Below are positions 42,781 to 54,547 of a stretch of DNA of 64,000 bases, piece by piece; the first letter of the stretch is position 1, and each line of letters starts with the position of its first letter. A program made the position numbers and the translations under genes. Below the pieces are notes generated by a model. It saw only the letters and a program-made list of their open reading frames with translations. It was not told where the DNA came from and ran no database searches. The stretch covers positions 372,001 through 436,000 of the forward strand of contig NW_001799444.1 of assembly GCF_000165425.1 (NCBI RefSeq). The letters run 5' to 3'. Origin of the DNA: Paramecium tetraurelia. Lineage: Eukaryota; Ciliophora; Oligohymenophorea; Peniculida; Parameciidae.

Positions 42781-42963
42781 TGTATATAAATAATTATAAT
42801 AAATTTGTTACGCATACAACCGAAAACAGTGTCAATCTGCATAAACATATTAAAATTAATTATTCCATAAAACTATCATTTGATACATCGATATAGTTCT
42901 TGCTCTAAGCACAATAGTATATTTTTATCATCTCTCCTTAAATCATATAAAAGTAGGATTATC

Positions 42964-43257
42964 ATGAATACATTAACTTAGTTCTTCCTGTAGTCAATCC
43001 ACTCAATGAATATAGAATAGATTCTACAATAAAACCAACTCTTGAGTATCAAAGATTGGATTGGGAAAGTAAATAATATATGAAATCAGAATTTATCAAA
43101 AATGATTGACTTTTAAAGTTTAAAGCACTTGAAACATTCTAGTTACAACAATGAGTGTGTTGGAAAGGATATAAAAATTGGAAATGAATCAAAATAAAAA
43201 GTAAATTTATAAAAATAAGGGGAGCATTTGGTTGTTTTGGTTTAATCGATGAGTTGA
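42964..43257 (+). CDS. Small unknown protein (90 aa)
   Basis: Splicing a 21-nt intron (43070-43090), which carries the only TGA in frame, gives 90 residues starting MNTLTQFFLQSIHSMN. Residues 1-55 are helical; the end (GKDIKIGNESKQKVNLQKQ then GEHLVVLVQSMS) looks like a folded beta-rich segment, which is not what random AT-rich DNA gives. It sits between BOP1 and the VSR-like gene on the same strand with typical spacing. I do not recognise the family. Another frame upstream (from 42780) is also TGA-free but would overlap the BOP1 stop. Confidence 0.55.
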
Positions 43258-43356
43258 TGTCATGGATTAAAATAATGCAAGAATCTAATTAAAAATGGGG
43301 TTTAAAGAATTGAGAGATTAGTGAATTAGATTGATTAATAAATAAAATATATATTA

Positions 43357-44794
43357 ATGACATTTTGTGTATTGTTCATAATATTTGGGGCCACAATGGG
43401 TTTTCTAAAAGTTCAGAGTCCGATTAAGATTGATGAATTTTCCGAAATTATGTAGGCTGATTATTCCATTTCAAATTTCGGTCATATTCCTTATGGGAAA
43501 AGAATGGTTGCTCAACTATTTGCTCCTCCTGTGGATATGGAGAAGGATAAGGAATTTAAGTTATGCGAGCAACCCCCATTTAGTATGGGTTTGCAATTTT
43601 ATTAACCTTCTGGTGATAAATGGTTGATTGCCAGGAGAGGAGGTTGCCCATTCACTCAAAAAGTAGAATTCGATGTTAATTGTAGGCTATCAATGCATAG
43701 AACATGAAGGCAAAGCTATTGATAATTGTGGACAATAGAGACGAGAAGGTGGAATCAATAATGATGGCTGACGACGGAAATGGATATCAAATTGATATTC
43801 CATCTATCCTAATCTCAAAAAGTGATGGAGAGAAAATACTTACTTATTTATCGAAATCCAATTAAAGATACTTGATCGGAAGTGTAGAATTTAAATTAAA
43901 CTAAACCTCAAACCTAGTACTTATAAATTCATTTATGTTTAGACGAATGTGCTATTTGGTTTTAATATCGAAAACAAAGACACCTTCAGATTAATCAATG
44001 AGTTCAGACCCATCTACGAGGAATTGAAGGGTTATCTCAATTTCACCATCTTTTACGAGGTGCTGCGTTGTCTTTCCTGTGAGACAGGAGGTTGGAAGAC
44101 TGAAAATCAAGATTGCCTTGGAGGAGGAAGATATTGTTAATTTGATCCAAACGGCGTTGCTTTTGGAACAGGATCAGACGTTCTTAAAGAATAGTTGCGT
44201 TAAACATGCATTTGGAAATACAATTCTGAACTTTGGTGGTCCTACATGGTATTTCATATATAATAACAAACATAGAATCACTTCACCAAGAAATGTACAA
44301 AGGAGAATGAATATGATTCATGTTTTGAGAAATTTGTAAAACCCGACGAGTTCGCAGCAGTAGAGAGTTGCATTAAAAGCTCATACAAGAGTCCTGTGGA
44401 TTCTTTAAAAGGAGAGAATACCATATTGGAAGAGCACTTCAGATTGAGATATCAATCTGGTATAATCTTCTATCCTGGTGTGTCAATTAATAATGTGGCA
44501 TACAGGGGCAACATCGAGGCATTGGAGATCAAGGAGGCCATTTGCGCAACTTATACTGACAAACCTGAGGCATGCGAGGAGAAATTAATATCTTTTGAAC
44601 CCAATCGTTAAATGGAGAACTCTTACTTTTGGTTGATTGTTGTAGTTTGCACTTTGAGTGTTCTCTTTATTTTGTTTATTGTGTTCGTTTATAGACGTTA
44701 AATGAATAATAGCATGTAGAAAAACATCAGAGAACAGGTGAGTTAATAGGTGAACAATTACGTAAGGTTTTACGAAAGCAGAAGTGAGAAATGA
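43357..44794 (+). CDS. VSR: Vacuolar sorting receptor-like protein (PA domain, type I membrane)
   Basis: Introns of 23 and 26 nt give 462 residues. A signal peptide (1-15) leads to a protease-associated domain (SNFGHIPYGKRMVAQLF, WLIARRGGCPFTQK, LLIIVDNRDEK), then a Cys-rich luminal region with GGGRYCQFDPNG and NNVAYRGNIEALEIKEAIC, matching the GRYCAPDP and YRGKLEK..VLKAIC motifs of plant vacuolar sorting receptors. One transmembrane helix lies near 405-428 (FWLIVVVCTLSVLFILFIVF), followed by a short tail. The EGF repeats of plant VSRs are absent. Plant VSRs carry soluble cargo to the vacuole; a role in lysosome or phagosome sorting is the natural inference here. Confidence 0.9.
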
Positions 44795-44910
44795 TAGATT
44801 GATATTAAATTCTATTAAATTATTATGAATCATTCAATAATATGTCATTCTAATAAAAGATTAATCGCTAATATTAATGGGTATTTTAAGGGCTTATAAA
44901 ATTATTTACG

Positions 44911-46332
44911 ATGCTCACCCAAAATTTAAATAATATGTTGGAATCAAGCTCAGGAGTGGTCCAAAGGGGTGTCTCTGAACCCAATATCGAGAAACAGGAG
45001 CAAAAGCCTAAGGCTAACCAAGATCTGGCCATGTAAGATTTTGATTTACACAAGTGGCCCAATCTGCAAAGCTCCTAACCATCTGAAGGATAAGTACATC
45101 AAAAGGGGCTACAGGATCAATTTCAAGAATAATAAGGATGTATTGAAGAGTCTGTTCATGTGGCACAACGAACTCGTGAATATTTGGACACATTTGATTG
45201 GGGCTCTGATCATCATCTCCCTGATATTTTATTTGTGGTTGAATTATGATGGATTGTTTAGATAAAAAGCAATCAATTCATTTCATGGTAATTCTCAAGC
45301 ATTAAGATAGAATCTCTTCATAATATATATTAACAGGCATATGATTTTGAATAGCAAATCTAAGGGTAATTGGAACTAGGTTTACACATTTTACAGGATG
45401 ATGCTCAGAAGGTTCAATAACAATTGCAGGAAAATATTGAAAACGTGAATAAGTTTATTAATGAAGTGGCCCATTAGTATGATTAGGAATTTCAGAAAAT
45501 CCAAAAGAATATAGCACAAGCATTTGATTGGGAGAATTTGTAATGGAAGTACAACATATCAGAAATTATTTCTGATTACAAAGTTAAAGCAATAGAAATA
45601 GTTGAATCTAAAGATTTTGATTGGATAGATTTATATTTAGGATTTCAACATTTAACTGGCGGTTAAACTATTGATGAAGAAAAGCTTCACAAACTAATAT
45701 CAAGATGGCCATTGATAGCATTTCTATTAACAGCCATTGTATGTTTGGGTTGTAGTACTGTATATCATCTTTTCTATTGTCTCTCAGAGAGAGTGAATAG
45801 AATACTACTAAGATTGGATTATGCAGGTATTTGCTTCTTGGTTTCTGGATCCACATTTGCTCCATTATTTTATGGGTTTCAATGCAATCCTCATTACGCA
45901 GTCATTTATGCGAGCATTTAGGGATTCTTTGCGATTGTGTTGTTCAGTTTGTGCCTATTCGACTTTTTCTATAAGGAGGAATGGAGAACATTGAAGAGCA
46001 ATTTGTTCGCAGGACTCGGAGTCACAAGTGCAATTCCCTTTATTCATTTTGCAATAGATGATGCTAAATTGGAAGGGTTTAGTTTCGCAACCTAATTTCC
46101 ATATTATGTTGCCATGGCAATCGCTTATCTGTAAGGATGATTAATTGATTGTAGTTCTGGCCTGTACATCTATAATATAAGGTTCCCTGAGAAGCACGTG
46201 CCTGGGAAGTTTGACAACTGTGGACAGAGTCACCAAATCTGGCACATTAGTGTAGTGGTGGCAATTCTATTTACGTATGTGGGTTCCTTGAATGCCTACT
46301 ATTAGAGATTGGATCAGCCGTGTAGAGAGTGA
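44911..46332 (+). CDS. PAQR/adiponectin-receptor family protein with large loop insert
   Basis: Introns of 22, 23 and 24 nt give 450 residues. PAQR motifs: [20 protein letters not shown] leading into TM1, [14 protein letters not shown] (zinc His), LLRLDYAGI (zinc Asp), and [19 protein letters not shown] (two zinc His) before the last helix, so the putative metal site of the seven-helix core is complete. Between TM1 and TM2, where most PAQRs have a short loop, there are about 150 residues, including a coiled coil ([19 protein letters not shown]). Members act as membrane receptors or ceramidase-like hydrolases. The start chosen is the first of two in-frame ATGs (44911, 44935). Confidence 0.92.
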
Positions 46333-46385
46333 TGAAAGATGTTTATGTAAATAATTATAAATTATATTTAATAAAAAAATATAAA

Positions 46386-47345
46386 ATGATAAAGAGAAAT
46401 ACCTAATTAAAGAAATAAATAGTATCTTCTAGAAATTAAGGGACCAACAATAAGGCGTGTCTGAAGCCTTAGGTGTTTCAATTCCCACAGTTAATGAATA
46501 AAACCACTACATTTTCTGAAGCAATCAGATTCTAAGGACAGATTCAATAGCCATTGACACCTGAGATTATGATTCGACAATCCATGAACAAACCCAAGAT
46601 GATCGAGCAACCCAAATTCAAAAACAATTATGGAGTTTAACGCTTTTCGGCCAAGGTTGTTTCAAAGCAATAAAATGTGAAGGAACCAGTCATCATAAAA
46701 ATAACTACAAGCAAGAATCAGCAGGTGATTCAATAATTGGAAGAGTAGAGCGAATATCAATTGAGTGAATTGGGTACATTCGACGATTTGATTCAGCAAA
46801 TCCAAGAACGGGTGTTGGCTAAAAATTCAAACATCTCATAATTGGCATAAGACATCTGTTCAATAGAAGCCATTGATTTGAGAGGTCTGCAATGCATACC
46901 CTAATTGATCAAGCATCTTGTGATTTCATCAGTTTAGTAATAACTTCAGATACCTTAAATTTTATCGATCTTATTCACATTGAGTGAGGAAATCATGACC
47001 AGAGATGATCTGGATGAATCCTTAATGGAAATCATCAAAGTCTATTTGCAGAGGGGTTATGAGACCAATCTTCAAATGATTGTCGTCTTCATCAAGCGTT
47101 GTGGGTAGATGATCTATTATATCAGAGCCAACAAATAGAAGGTGTTGAGTGAACTTCTCATAACACTCTTACTCAAATTCAATGGGTTCAATATGTAGGA
47201 AGAATCTCAACTGCAATTGGCATTCAACATTGTATTGAGACACAAACAATTGAGATTGTACATTAAGGATAATAAAGATATTGTCAAATTGAAACAACCC
47301 ACATTAATAGAGTAACTATAGAAATTTAAAATTACAATTAATTGA
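46386..47345 (+). CDS. Unknown 319-aa protein, helical repeat-like C-terminus
   Basis: A single exon of 320 codons. The N-terminal 120 residues are basic and disordered (Lys, Gln, Pro, Asn). From about residue 135 the protein is helical with paired amphipathic helices (LVISSVQQQLQIPQILSIL, ETNLQMIVVFIKRCG, KVLSELLITLLLKF), a look of HEAT/ARM repeats, but too few and too degenerate for a firm call. No membrane segment or catalytic motif. 53 bp after the PAQR stop and convergent with YIPF6. Confidence 0.72.
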
Positions 47346-47409
47346 TAAAATGAACTTCGTTTATATTATTATCTTAAATTAAATGCATTCCTAATACTCT
47401 ATATAAAAA

Positions 47410-48188
47410 TCAAATGAAAATGCAAAACCATGAAAGGAACATGTAAAACAGAAATATGGGATACACAGAAATGACCTTCTTCTCCTCGTTCATCATACTA
47501 CTCATAAAAGACAGCGAAGCTATTCAATAGTGTCAATAAACTCACAAAATGTCGACCACAGAAATGCAACTCCAACAATAATCAATCTCAAGAAAAATCC
47601 AAAATAAGATTAAAGGAAAGTTATCACAACAGCAGCTACGTTGATTGGAAATACACAATAACCAAGGACGCAAACACTCTAAAAAAAGGATACTTATCCA
47701 CCTAACAGTTTTGCATTTACTCTAATTTCAAACTTAAATTTACGTTATCACAGCAGACCCTCCCCACATTATTATAAAGATTGTGCCAAAGATAGTGTCA
47801 GCTAATAATCAAGTCAATCAATACATGACTGATTCGAATTGATGCCCAGGGTCCTAATTGATAATCAATATTGTGTGTACATCGCTAGCAACAATGATAG
47901 GAGTAATGGTCCCCATAAATCCCCTAGATGTAATGTAATCGATTGTCTTACAATTCCTCAGCTTCCTTCCTTGGGTCTCCTTCATCCTTGGAATGATCAC
48001 ATAGGACAATTTATACAGGATCATGTTGATGTCTCTCAACTTTACATTACAACCATTATTACTAGAGTATCCAACACAGGCTCATCGAGAGTGTTCACTT
48101 ACACTTCTTGTTAATTCATGTGAGCATAATCCACGAATTTGGCTTGTCCTTAGAACATCCCACTCCCGAAAGGGTGATTATCTGTCAT
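47410..48188 (-). CDS. YIPF6: Yip1-family Golgi membrane protein (YIPF6)
   Basis: Six introns (23, 28, 27, 23, 22 and 26 nt) in under 800 bp give 209 residues with exact codon sum. The protein follows YIPF6: a polar N-terminus, LDEPVLDTLLRDINMIL, a short basic loop, the signature NWDLWGPLLLSLLLA entering TM1, KLLGGQVSFFQSVCVLGYCVFP, and a VISVYPIFLFYMFLSWF last helix. Five membrane helices are expected. Yip1-type proteins bind Rab GTPases and act in ER-Golgi traffic. The introns make it invisible in uninterrupted ORFs, and overlapping plus-strand ORFs here are shadows. The third intron pair (27 and 23 nt) around the first luminal loop is the least certain. Confidence 0.88.
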
Positions 48189-48238
48189 TTTATATATATA
48201 AATATAATTAATCTTAGGAATAATAATATAGATTTAAT

Positions 48239-49594
48239 TCAAAACCTCATAAAAGGCCTTTTAGTCGGTGTTTTAGACTGTGCTTAGAATGATCTATTGT
48301 TAGGAGATTTGCTTCTGGCATTGTATTTGTCATTGAGTAATTCTTTATACTTCATTTCGAAGGAAGATTAAGTTCTTGATTTGATTTGAAACTTAGAATT
48401 TTATTGTGATTCTTCCAAATTTATCATAAATCATACCATCTTTTATCGCAATGTCTCTGAGATAGAACAACCCCAACATATTTTGATATCCACATTGTAT
48501 CAGCTTCTTCTCCTAATCAATCTTCACTACTACCACCTTATTGCCGGGTCTCAATGTGAAAATGTCTCCACTTAGTGATTTGCAAGTATTCAACACTATC
48601 CCCTGTTTGCAGTATTAAAATTGATTTTGTTAAGAAAATTGAGAATATTGCTGTGAAGCTGAATTCGGAACAGTTTTCTGGGAAAACAAACTCAACCTCG
48701 CCTTCTAAGGAATGTTATTGGCTTACAACTTAGACAAATGACTAAGAATGGGATTGCAATTCTATTCAAAATTAAGTTGGGTTTGCTCTGGTTAATTAGA
48801 AGTCTAATCATAATTACCTTGTTGACTTTGCTGTTGAGAGAATCTTGGTTGAGTGTTTTTATCCAACAATCTCAGGAGGTTGTGATTTTCATTCCTTTGA
48901 TAATCCTTCGAGGAAATCTCTGAGGATTGTTCAATGGAGGATTTGGAATGATCGGAATCCAATTGGCTGACTTGGATTCCGATTTCTAATTTGAAATCCG
49001 AAACAGCCTATTAAGAAGATTATTGGGGTTTGAAATAATTCATTTATTTTGCTAATTGCTCTTGACGATCAGTGTGTCTTCTAGAAATTGGAATGTTTGG
49101 TTCAAAACTGTCCTGACTATTAGAGTGTCTGCTGTCATCTTGTTTCGTATAAGTTTTAGAATTGTTCATTTTGCTATTGTTAATTTCATCTTAATATTTA
49201 ATGTTTGCATTTCCAACTCTCTACTTCTTTAGATGCTGATATCGTTGGATCGTACTTTCTAAATTTGAATCATGAATCACATACCACTCATCTTAGCCGA
49301 TTACCCTTCGTTGTCGTAATCCTCTTCCATTATTTTCTGTAACTTTTTAGTTTGCAATAAGCCAGCCTCACTGCTGCTATTTGAATCCTAATCGGAATGG
49401 ACCTCGTTCTTTTTCTGCATTTAAATGCCTTCCATGAAATTCCCCTTCCTCTATTAAGACTAGTTCTGCAATAAATCCAGGGCATTGTTAATCGACTATT
49501 GTTGGTTGCCATTGAACGAACTCTGGTACTTCTTGTTTTCATTGGATTGTGTCTTATCAGCCTTAAAAAAATTATTCATTTTCTTGATAGACAT
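48239..49594 (-). CDS. Unknown protein with SH3-like domain near the C-terminus
   Basis: Two introns (26 and 25 nt) give 434 residues. The first 320 residues are disordered, rich in Ser, Gln, Asn and Lys. Residues about 335-385 look like an SH3-type beta barrel: GDIFTLRPGNKVVVVKID, then KLIQCGYQNMLGLFYLRDI, with the ALYDY position replaced. The C-terminus is a basic Ser/Pro tail (NARSKSPNNRSFQAQ, TPTKRPFMRF). Possibly a cytoskeletal or vesicle adaptor. The second intron is what connects the SH3-like part to the basic tail; without it the frame ends 35 codons later in a less convincing sequence. 50 bp upstream of YIPF6 on the same strand. Confidence 0.68.
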
Positions 49595-49748
49595 TTTGGT
49601 TAACCGATTAAATTATAATCATTATATTTTTTATTACAAATTTCAGATATAAGGCTCCTCACTTCTATCATTACCAATTATTTAATAATGCACAACGAGT
49701 AATTATAAAATGCAATCTAAATTCTCGATTATTTATATATATATATTT

Positions 49749-51682
49749 ATGACTGATAGTTCTGGAATCAAGTATTTGGAATAGTACGTTTGCTTCAATT
49801 CCATGTAAGTTGGATCAAAAGGAACAGTATTTAGAGGATGTTTATTGAATAACACAACCGAATGCTTGGCAATTAAATAATGCGAATTGCATGTAAGTGT
49901 TAAAATTAAGTAAAAAGAGTGAGTCTGAAAGTTTGAAGACCTTGGATCTCATCAAAATGGAGTTGAAGAGATTGCAGAATATCAAGCATCCCAATTTCAT
50001 TAAAATATACGATGTCATCAAAAATCACAATATGCTATACTTTATCCAAATGTATTGTGAAGATGGCAGTCTACAGGATTATCTTGCTCAGCGAAAGGAC
50101 AAACCCCTAAGCGAAGTACTTTATGTGTTCATTAACTAAGCATGAGGCAATACAATTCATGTAACATATTATCGAAGGATATAAAGAGTTAAATTTGGTT
50201 AATATCATTCATAACAACTTAAAACCATCCAACATCCTCTTAAACAAAGGAGTGGCTCTGATCTCCGATCCCTATTACGCAGGAATTCTCCAATAAGAAG
50301 TCATGAAAGGACTAGCCATCTAAGATGCCAACACCTAAAAGAATCTTCCATTTCCAAGTCATTTGGCTCCAGAAGTTCTGCATGGATAGCCTTACACTAA
50401 TAAATGCGATATCTGGTCTTTAGGCTTGATATTTTATTAAATGCTTTATGGAGTACAGCCTTGGTATGCCTAAAATATCCACGAATGGTTGGATAATATT
50501 AGCAAATTCGTACGTACTTATCTCTCTTAGTTAGCCATTGCAATTCCCACCTCGACCAACTAGAAAATAGAATATTAAAGAACTCCTTACCAAAATGCTC
50601 ACTTTCTCTCAGGAGGACAGAATCTCTTTCCAAGATCTGATTCAAGATCCCGTACTCATCATCAAGCAAGATGAAGAATAAATTGATTTCTAGGGTACTT
50701 CAGATAAAGGTACTATTGATTTAAATTTAAATTAGATGAATTTTTGTATTTAATCAAAGCAAACGGGGTTATTCTCGAAAAAAATTTAGTGGTCAAATAC
50801 CTAATGAAGGAGCAGGTAGTGTTATCATTAGAGGAAAATTAATGGAAGCAGAGTGATGTGGAGGCGAGGATCTAATAATGTTATTATGAGAAGGAACCAG
50901 ATATCTCGGTAATTGTTAATATCTATATAAAAAGGTTGAAAGGATGGCCATTAAATACAAAAACGACAAGAAGAAGAAAGACATTTTCCAAAAATACTAT
51001 TAGTATTTCATTTTCGAAAGAAATATTGCCTTCTTTTTTAATTTCCTTGTGCAAAGGATTGTGAAATTGCAAGTGGATTGGCAGATACAATTACAAATCG
51101 ACTTTTATCATAGGTTGATTTACTTAATAGCCAAATATTAAATGATTATTTTAACTAGAATTAGTAACTAGCTTCAAGCAAATGGTAATCATACGTTTGA
51201 TCAGGATCTTTGGGGAAGATTTCAAAAATCTTAAGTATTTAAGATTGTGTATAAAACATTAGTAATATCAACTATTGGTAGCGTAAATAGAATAAGATGG
51301 TCTTAATTCTTTGGACTTCTATAAGTCAATTTCAAAAAGGTGTTAGCAGGTACTAAGAGAGGAATTCGAGAATAATAAACACAATCAACTGATAGTGGGC
51401 ATGATCAATAATTTCTCGGCAGTCTTGAACGAGAATTTTGAAGCTAATGAAATTTTTAATGTGCTCTTTAGAGAATGCATTATGGAATGTCTTAAGGTTG
51501 TCAAAACTTTGGCAAGCAAATAAGTAGACATCAATCTATTAAATTACTATCTATTGGTCTCACTCAATCCCTACGATGAATTCAAAGATATCAATTACGA
51601 TTTCAACACATTTTATGAAGATTCAGAAAATTATTCATTCTAAGAATTACAGGAAAAACTAGCAAAGAAAAGCAATAAATGA
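49749..51682 (+). CDS. Pseudokinase with helical C-terminal region
   Basis: Introns of 25, 22, 25, 26, 26 and 28 nt give 593 residues. A kinase fold is clear: VGSKGTVFRG (glycine loop), ECLAIKQCEL (Lys kept), MYCEDGSLQDYL, APEVLHGQPYTNKCDIWSLGLIFYQ, and LLTKMLTFSQEDRIS. But the catalytic loop reads IIHNNLKPSN, with Asn in place of the HRD Asp, and the DFG position reads SDPYYAG. It should be catalytically weak or dead, although the N-lobe Lys and the Asn of the loop remain. The last 300 residues are helical, with hydrophobic and basic stretches (FFFNFLVQRIVKLQ), and no known domain. Arrangement resembles ULK-type pseudokinases such as ULK4, but the tail is not recognisable. Confidence 0.85.
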
Positions 51683-51874
51683 TTGTATTCAATATTACAG
51701 AAATTGATATATAATAATATTATTCTGAAATTTAAAATACCCATCTTCAGGAATTCTCAGTTTTTATAAATCTTAATTTACTAACTTTATTTTCTATTGA
51801 AATCAATATGGAATCGAATTATATGTTGTTTAAAAATTGAATAAATAATTAATCAAAAAGGATAAATAATTATA

Positions 51875-52856
51875 ATGTAGAAATCTTTTGAGAATGATTA
51901 ATAAATTGGTTAAGCTTAAAACTTCCAAAGTCAGGTTGATGAATCAAGGGGTATATTGCCAATCAGTAGGTTCAGTGATCAATTAGACTTTAAATACAGT
52001 CCTTATCTAACATAAATCCAAGAATCAAATAACATTGTAATCCCTTTTACTCCAGAATAACAATAAAGTCCTAATTTAGAAGATAAACTACTCGTTAATG
52101 CCACTGAGGATTAGAAATTGAAATTCTTTCGGTCAACACTCTACTTGTGGCTGACGTGGGAGTCTGTCATGTTTGTAATTTTGCTTTTCAATGTCATGCA
52201 AATAGAAGTCTACTGTAATCAGATAAAAGGACTTATACTATTTGGATTTCTGTTATTCGGTGCATATGCTTTAATCTTGATAAAATATAAGATTGAAAGG
52301 AAAATAGGATGTCTGGATGTCATAAATAATAATAATATTGATAAACTAATCCTTTTTATGGTAATGGTAGTGGAAGGTTTTTTCCATGTTAAGTTAATTG
52401 CCGTTATTGAATGCTTTTGTGTGGGGAATAGAGTTTATGGAAAAAATTTTGATTTTTAGATGGAAAAACAAATAGTTTATTAAGGGATATTAATCCACTT
52501 ATCGATATTAATATCAATTGGTTTCATTTTAGTTACGACATTGATATAATAAAAGATAGATCCAAAATGTAAATAAGTGAGTTATATAATTAGAATATTT
52601 CATAATTTCTTCGATTATTTCCTTATTGCTGGGAATAATGTATTAAGCAGCTTCGCCAGAAATTGAGATAATTCCAATAATGGTAATTTTTGCTATATTT
52701 TGTTTATTTGGCACTGTAACGGTTATTTCAGGTTAGCAAATTACCAATGGAAAAGTAATAATGTATTTGATATTTCTTTAGTTTGGTTTAGAAAAGAATC
52801 GAAATTAAATGGGATCCTTGTTATTGTACTTAAACTTGTTCAGGCTTTGCTTTTGA
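51875..52856 (+). CDS. Multi-pass membrane protein, unknown
   Basis: One 25-nt intron, possibly a second of 27 nt, gives about 318 residues. The first 80 residues are polar and Gln-rich. Hydrophobic segments follow: STLYLWLTWESVMFVILLF, LILFGFLLFGAYALILI, LILFMVMVVEGFF, LIHLSILISIGFILV and one or two more near the end (IIPIMVIFAIFCLFGTV). The topology of six or seven helices with an N-terminal cytosolic arm resembles the RNF/E3-less family of ciliate membrane proteins, with no diagnostic motif. The C-terminal 60 residues have a competing open frame, so the end is uncertain. Confidence 0.65.
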
Positions 52857-52928
52857 TATTACTTAAATGTTTATAATAATTATAATATCAATAATTAATT
52901 GTAAGTATTCTGATCAAAAATATAATTA

Positions 52929-54478
52929 ATGGAAAAAAATTAAAGTTTAATTAATAAAGTATCACCATTTGCTTCGATAAGTGAGGGATAAAAGTATATA
53001 ATCACTAAAAATCTACCTTAATTGATTTAGATAGTCTTGAAGGATGCTGCTGAGTTTCAATCAACTCAAATATAGAAATTAAAGGCTCTGCAATAATTGA
53101 AGATGATCTGTTGCATAGGTGACATTGGAGAATATCTAACTCAAGTATTTAAGTTGTTGGCCAAGATTTATATGAATGACGATAAATATTATTTGAATGA
53201 AGTAAAGATGAATTAGATTATGAATAGTGTAGATAAATATGTTATGTGATTGGATTAAAGGTACAAATTGATTATTATTTGCCAACATTGATAAACTAGG
53301 CGAGATTCGAATTGTAGGCTCAATAATCGAAAACATTATGCAATCTGATCAATATTATAAGTGAGACGATAGTGCATGAGAATGACAATCTTGATCTTCA
53401 GAGTTTGGTTCATTTGATTGGAGATATTGAGAGTGTCTATTCTGATTGTTGGGAAGTGATGGAATGCATTTATTACTTGGAAAATCGAATAATAAGTTAA
53501 TCCTAACAGGAATTACCAATTTATGTGAGACAATTGTTCTAAGCACTTTTAACGATCAGATCATTTAATAAGTTGGATTGTGAACCGTTGCTTCATTCAT
53601 TGTCAACGAAGTGCGGATACACAAGTGTAACTGATTTGCATGCAAATGAAATAAGTTTGATTCTAGAACAAATAGTAAATTAAGAGCATTTTAAGACTTG
53701 GAAACACAACACTAGAGAATTCTTAAAATTTAAGGCAATCGTAACAGGATGTGGAGATGGAATATCTAAATACATGCAATAGATAATATAGATAATGAAA
53801 TACTCTTTGGGTGGTGACTAGGAAGTTGAATTGCGTTTGGAAGTGCTTTTGTTATTGGACAAAGTAGTATAGATAGAGTCAATCAAAGACAGCATAAGAA
53901 TGTATGCAGCAGTAATGATTTCCTAATTGTTAATACAATCAATGGTTTGGAAAGCCAATAAACCAACGGTGAAGGTGAGAAAGGCAGCTGTAATAATAAC
54001 TCTGTATTTGAGTGAGATGCTGAGTTAGGAGGAAATATTGGAGTTGTTCCCAGCATTGGCAGCTCCCTTGAAATCATGTATGACTGATGATTGGGCACCT
54101 GATTTGAGATTTGCATCAAGCAAATTGGCTACAAGTTTAATAAAGAAGTGTTAGATTTTAAATTATGAAATCATAAGAGATTTCTATCCTTCTTTATTGG
54201 AGAGATTGGATGACTCATAAAATCAAATCAGAATAGAGATTACTTTTGCAATTGCAGCAATAATGTAGTAGAAGTACGATTCAACGACGATATTGGAATA
54301 CATTGTAAAGGCGACATTGATTCATTTGGACGATTCAAGTGAAGAAGTGCAGAGGGCTGTTTTCGAGTGTCTTTTGAGATGTCCAGAGAAAGGAGTTGTG
54401 TTGAAGGAGGCAGAATTGGCAGTGAAGAATTTCAAATATCCACGATTGTGTTAGGAGTTGATTAAATTGGTGAGTTGA
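52929..54478 (+). CDS. DNAAF5: Dynein axonemal assembly factor 5 (HEATR2-like)
   Basis: One 20-nt intron gives 509 residues composed of HEAT repeats. The C-terminal third matches DNAAF5: SMVWKANKPTVKVRKAAVI, then a FYPSLLERLDDSQNQIRI block corresponding to YPELLKRLDDVSNDVRM, ATLIHLDDSSEEVQRAVFE corresponding to LLVHLDDPERAIQDAILE, and LCQELIKLVS at the end, like YCEQLLQHV. DNAAF5 acts in the cytoplasm to pre-assemble outer and inner dynein arms before import into cilia. Human DNAAF5 is about 855 residues, so roughly the N-terminal 350 are missing here. The spacing of 72 bp to the previous gene leaves no room for them nearby. Confidence 0.82.
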
Positions 54479-54547
54479 ATATAATTGTGACATATATATA
54501 AATAGTTAGATTATAATGTAATCATTATTACAATAATATTAAATAAT

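Noticed and set aside
42780-43110. A TGA-free frame whose ATG overlaps the BOP1 stop
   Set aside because: The frame from 42964 with one 21-nt intron gives a cleaner protein and normal spacing, so overlapping genes are not needed here.
47839-48211. Plus-strand ORFs of 62-91 codons
   Set aside because: They are antisense to the YIPF6 exons, which carry a recognisable protein when spliced.
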